64,000 nucleotides of DNA from Bacillota bacterium (GTDB lineage Bacteria; Bacillota; Clostridia; Lachnospirales; Lachnospiraceae): the NCBI GenBank assembly GCA_023407575.1, contig JAEYLX010000026.1, positions 124,001 to 188,000 on the forward strand, in the 5' to 3' direction. Numbering within the stretch: the stretch's first letter is position 1; each line of letters opens with the position of its first letter. Made by a program: the position numbers and the translations under genes. Of this stretch, positions 61,799 through 64,000 are shown in pieces. The notes below the pieces were generated by a model. It did no database searches and had not been told where the DNA came from. It worked only from the letters and a program-made list of their open reading frames with translations.

Positions 61799-61832
61799 GG
61801 CTGTTGCATAGCTAATTTAGATTGCAACAGCC
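61799..61832 (+). repeat. GGCTGTTGCA hairpin between binding protein and permease genes
   Basis: GGCTGTTGCA (61799-61808) and TGCAACAGCC (61823-61832), perfect 10 bp. It shares its stem with the hairpin at 39791 in the other importer operon. The preceding ACACTTTAATTAAAT also resembles the right end of the palindrome at 39709. Confidence 0.7.
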
Positions 61833-61890
61833 CCTACTACTGGATAAAGTGTATTATACTAATCTGATTTACCTTTTTAAGGAGGAAGAA

Positions 61891-62778
61891 ATGAAAAGAA
61901 AACATACCTATCTACCTTGGCTTTATGCATTGCCAGCGATACTACTGATTGGAATTATTATAGTATTTCCAATCCTCTATACTGGTTATATCTCTTTGAC
62001 AGATATGAATCTATTTCATTGGCTCAATTATAAGGTAATTGGATTAGGGAATTATCAAAGAGCATTATTAAAGGTTGACTCTGGATTTCTTACTGCGTTA
62101 GGAACCACTGTTGTATGGACAATTATTAACATGGTACTACAAGTTATCATTGCTTATTTGATTGCACTTGGATTGAATGTTCAAGGCTTAAGATTGAGCC
62201 GATTATATAAGACTTTACTCATGTTTCCTTGGGCTATGCCTGCCTATGTTTCCATATTATTGTGGCGAGTGGGTATGTACAATACAGAGTTTGGATTTTT
62301 AAATAAATTAGCAGTTACACTGGGACTACCTAAAATGAATTTCTTATCTGAAAATGTACCTGCATTCCTTTCATGTATGGTTTTAAACTTATGGATGGCA
62401 TTGCCGTTCATGATCATGATGATAGATGGTGCGTTGCAGAGTATTGATCGGAGTTACTATGAAAGTGCAATGATAGATGGGGCTGGATTTATAAAAAAGA
62501 ATTTACATATCACAATTCCCTCTCTGAAACAGATTATTGCACCTGCGGTTATATTGACAACCTTTACGACCTTTAAGCAGTTTGACATTATTTATCTATT
62601 AACAATGCAAAAAGGATCATTGACTGGTGCTACCTTACAGACCATTATTACCTATGCTCATAAAAATGCTTTTGTCACTAATAATTATGGACTATCCTCC
62701 GCTGTATCCATTGTAATATTTGCAATAATAATCGTGTTATCAGGATTTATGAATCGTGGACTAAAGGAGGAAGACTGA
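61891..62778 (+). CDS. maltodextrin ABC permease, MalF type
   Basis: Membrane subunit of 295 residues from the ATG at 61891, 6 nt after AAGGAGG; a longer in-frame start at 61822 is less likely. EAA loop YYESAMIDGAGFIKKNLHIT. It ends with TGATG overlapping the MalG-type start, which couples the two. Confidence 0.88.
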   Translation: MKRKHTYLPWLYALPAILLIGIIIVFPILYTGYISLTDMNLFHWLNYKVIGLGNYQRALLKVDSGFLTALGTTVVWTIINMVLQVIIAYLIALGLNVQGLRLSRLYKTLLMFPWAMPAYVSILLWRVGMYNTEFGFLNKLAVTLGLPKMNFLSENVPAFLSCMVLNLWMALPFMIMMIDGALQSIDRSYYESAMIDGAGFIKKNLHITIPSLKQIIAPAVILTTFTTFKQFDIIYLLTMQKGSLTGATLQTIITYAHKNAFVTNNYGLSSAVSIVIFAIIIVLSGFMNRGLKEED

Positions 62779-63623
62779 TGAAGAGAAATAAATTAAAAAA
62801 ACGCCTGGGGTTAACGGCTCTGAATCTATTCTTTATTATCATATGTACCATTGGTTTACTGCCGATTCTATATGCTCTTTCCCTTGCCTTTAGCGGAAAT
62901 GGTGGGGCTTTATCCTCTGACCTAACCTTTGTACCGAAGAATCCTACCTGGAATAACTTTCGGATAATTCTTCTGGAGGAACCCTTTTTAATCTGGTTGA
63001 AGAATTCCATGATTCTTAGTATTGGTACAATGGTACTTGCAATTAGCTTTGCAATTGTTGCTGCCTATGCTTTCTCCCGGTTTCGTTTTAAAGGAAGACG
63101 GAAAGTTTTAAAAATACTTCTATTATTAAATGCATTTCCACAGATTCTTTCTATGTTTGCAATTTTTCGATTGTTTAAGACTATGAATTTATTAAATTTA
63201 CATCTGGGTCTTATTGTTATTTATGCTGGTTCCATGTGCATTTTTAGTATTTGGAATATGAAGGGGTATTTTGATACGATACCCATCGAAATTGAAGAAG
63301 CGTCAAAAATAGATGGTGCAAGTGACCTAAGATTACTCACAAGAATTGTATTACCCCTTGCCAGACCTGCCATTATTGTTACGTCCGTGATGGTACTTAT
63401 TTTTGTTTGGAATGAGTATCTATTTTCAACGACCTTTATGATGAGTGAAAATAGCTATTCCCTTGCTGGAGGGCTTTATCAGCTGCAATCCAATGATTAT
63501 AGCAGAAGCTGGCCTTTGTTCTCGGCAGCCTCCATTTTAGTATCCATACCAATTCTAATTATATTCTTTTGTATTCAGAAGTATATGGTTTCCGGTCTGA
63601 CTGCCGGTGGTGTAAAGGGATAA
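62778..63623 (+). CDS. maltodextrin ABC permease, MalG type
   Basis: Membrane subunit of 281 residues, six transmembrane segments, EAA loop EIEEASKIDGASDLRLLTRI, C-terminus LTAGGVKG. AAGGAGGA lies ahead of the ATG. The glycosidase gene follows 26 bp later. Confidence 0.88.
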   Translation: MKRNKLKKRLGLTALNLFFIIICTIGLLPILYALSLAFSGNGGALSSDLTFVPKNPTWNNFRIILLEEPFLIWLKNSMILSIGTMVLAISFAIVAAYAFSRFRFKGRRKVLKILLLLNAFPQILSMFAIFRLFKTMNLLNLHLGLIVIYAGSMCIFSIWNMKGYFDTIPIEIEEASKIDGASDLRLLTRIVLPLARPAIIVTSVMVLIFVWNEYLFSTTFMMSENSYSLAGGLYQLQSNDYSRSWPLFSAASILVSIPILIIFFCIQKYMVSGLTAGGVKG

Positions 63624-63649
63624 GTTATAAAATTTTAAGGAGTTTAAGA

Positions 63650-64000
63650 ATGAATAAAAGTGCAATTTTACATATACCTCAATCACAGTTTGCCTTTGCA
63701 AACAGTGAATACACCTTGACCATTCGACTACGAGCTGGAAAAGATGATTTGACGACCTGTACCTTATTTTATGGTGACCGTGCCTGTTATCAGACCCCCG
63801 TACAGTTTTACCCATTGCCAATGAAGCTAGTTGCAAAGGATGAGCTGTTTGATTACTATGAGGTGACCTTTGATAGTCCATATAACAGGGTGTGTTATTA
63901 CTTTAAGTTAGAGACAGAAGAGGATTGGACCTATTATTATGCAGATTTGTTCCGTAAGGAAATGCCAGAGATTGTTATTCATGGTGTGATGATAGAAGGA
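63650..64000 (+). CDS. neopullulanase/cyclomaltodextrinase-like GH13, N-terminal part (cut by window end)
   Basis: Frame open from the ATG at 63650 (AAGGAG ahead) to the window end, 117 residues. The sequence fits the N-terminal CBM34-like domain of GH13_20 enzymes: LTIRLRAGKDDLTTCTLFYG early and YYFKLETEEDWTYYYAD later. No signal peptide, so the enzyme would be cytoplasmic and hydrolyse imported maltodextrins or cyclodextrins. The catalytic domain lies outside the window. Confidence 0.75.
   Translation, partial: MNKSAILHIPQSQFAFANSEYTLTIRLRAGKDDLTTCTLFYGDRACYQTPVQFYPLPMKLVAKDELFDYYEVTFDSPYNRVCYYFKLETEEDWTYYYADLFRKEMPEIVIHGVMIEG

Overview
The window looks like chromosome of a low-G+C, anaerobic, plant-polysaccharide-type Firmicute, most likely a Lachnospiraceae relative of Lachnoclostridium (Clostridium) phytofermentans. 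This placement is inference. It rests on AT-rich codon use, strong AAGGAGG-type ribosome sites, many TTG/GTG starts, YesM/YesN two-component control of sugar importers, importers that lack their own ATPase, tandem S8 peptidases and BspA-like leucine-rich surface proteins.

Layout. 1-11.1 kb: housekeeping and envelope genes (beta-phosphoglucomutase, two tandem subtilisin-like peptidases, a LiaF-like/DUF4097 pair, a D,D-carboxypeptidase, a CPBP membrane protease, an iron alcohol dehydrogenase, a cation efflux carrier). 11.2-22.4 kb: a sulfate assimilation locus with a sulfate ABC importer, a LacI-family regulator, an AprA/AprB-type APS reductase, ATP sulfurylase CysDN and a ferredoxin-type siroheme sulfite reductase. 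22.5-29.5 kb: a tetrapyrrole set (HemA, SirC-like, HemC, CobA-HemD fusion, HemB, HemL) that runs from glutamyl-tRNA to sirohydrochlorin, the precursor of the sulfite reductase cofactor. The two blocks together form one sulfate-to-sulfide module. Three LacI-type operators with a common half-site lie upstream of both sulfate promoters at matching distance.

29.57-34.4 kb: a tRNA-Gln gene followed by a decayed, very AT-rich island. It holds a truncated tyrosine integrase, small zinc-ribbon membrane proteins (one with no normal start codon), two broken small genes, a stand-alone TIR protein, a phage-type protein and a RipA-like membrane protein.

34.4-45.1 kb: an isomalto-oligosaccharide/dextran module, with YesN/YesM regulators, a binding protein, two permeases, a GH66 enzyme without signal peptide and a GH13 alpha-1,6-glucosidase. 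A 203-bp palindrome lies between the binding protein and the permeases. 45.2-54.1 kb: a membrane-anchored hypothetical protein, a BspA-like LRR surface protein, and a response regulator/kinase/ABC exporter set of the antimicrobial-peptide type. 54.4-59 kb: an ArsR-type regulator divergent from a sugar importer. 59.2-64 kb: a LacI regulator divergent from a maltodextrin-type importer, followed by the start of a neopullulanase-like GH13 gene cut by the window edge.
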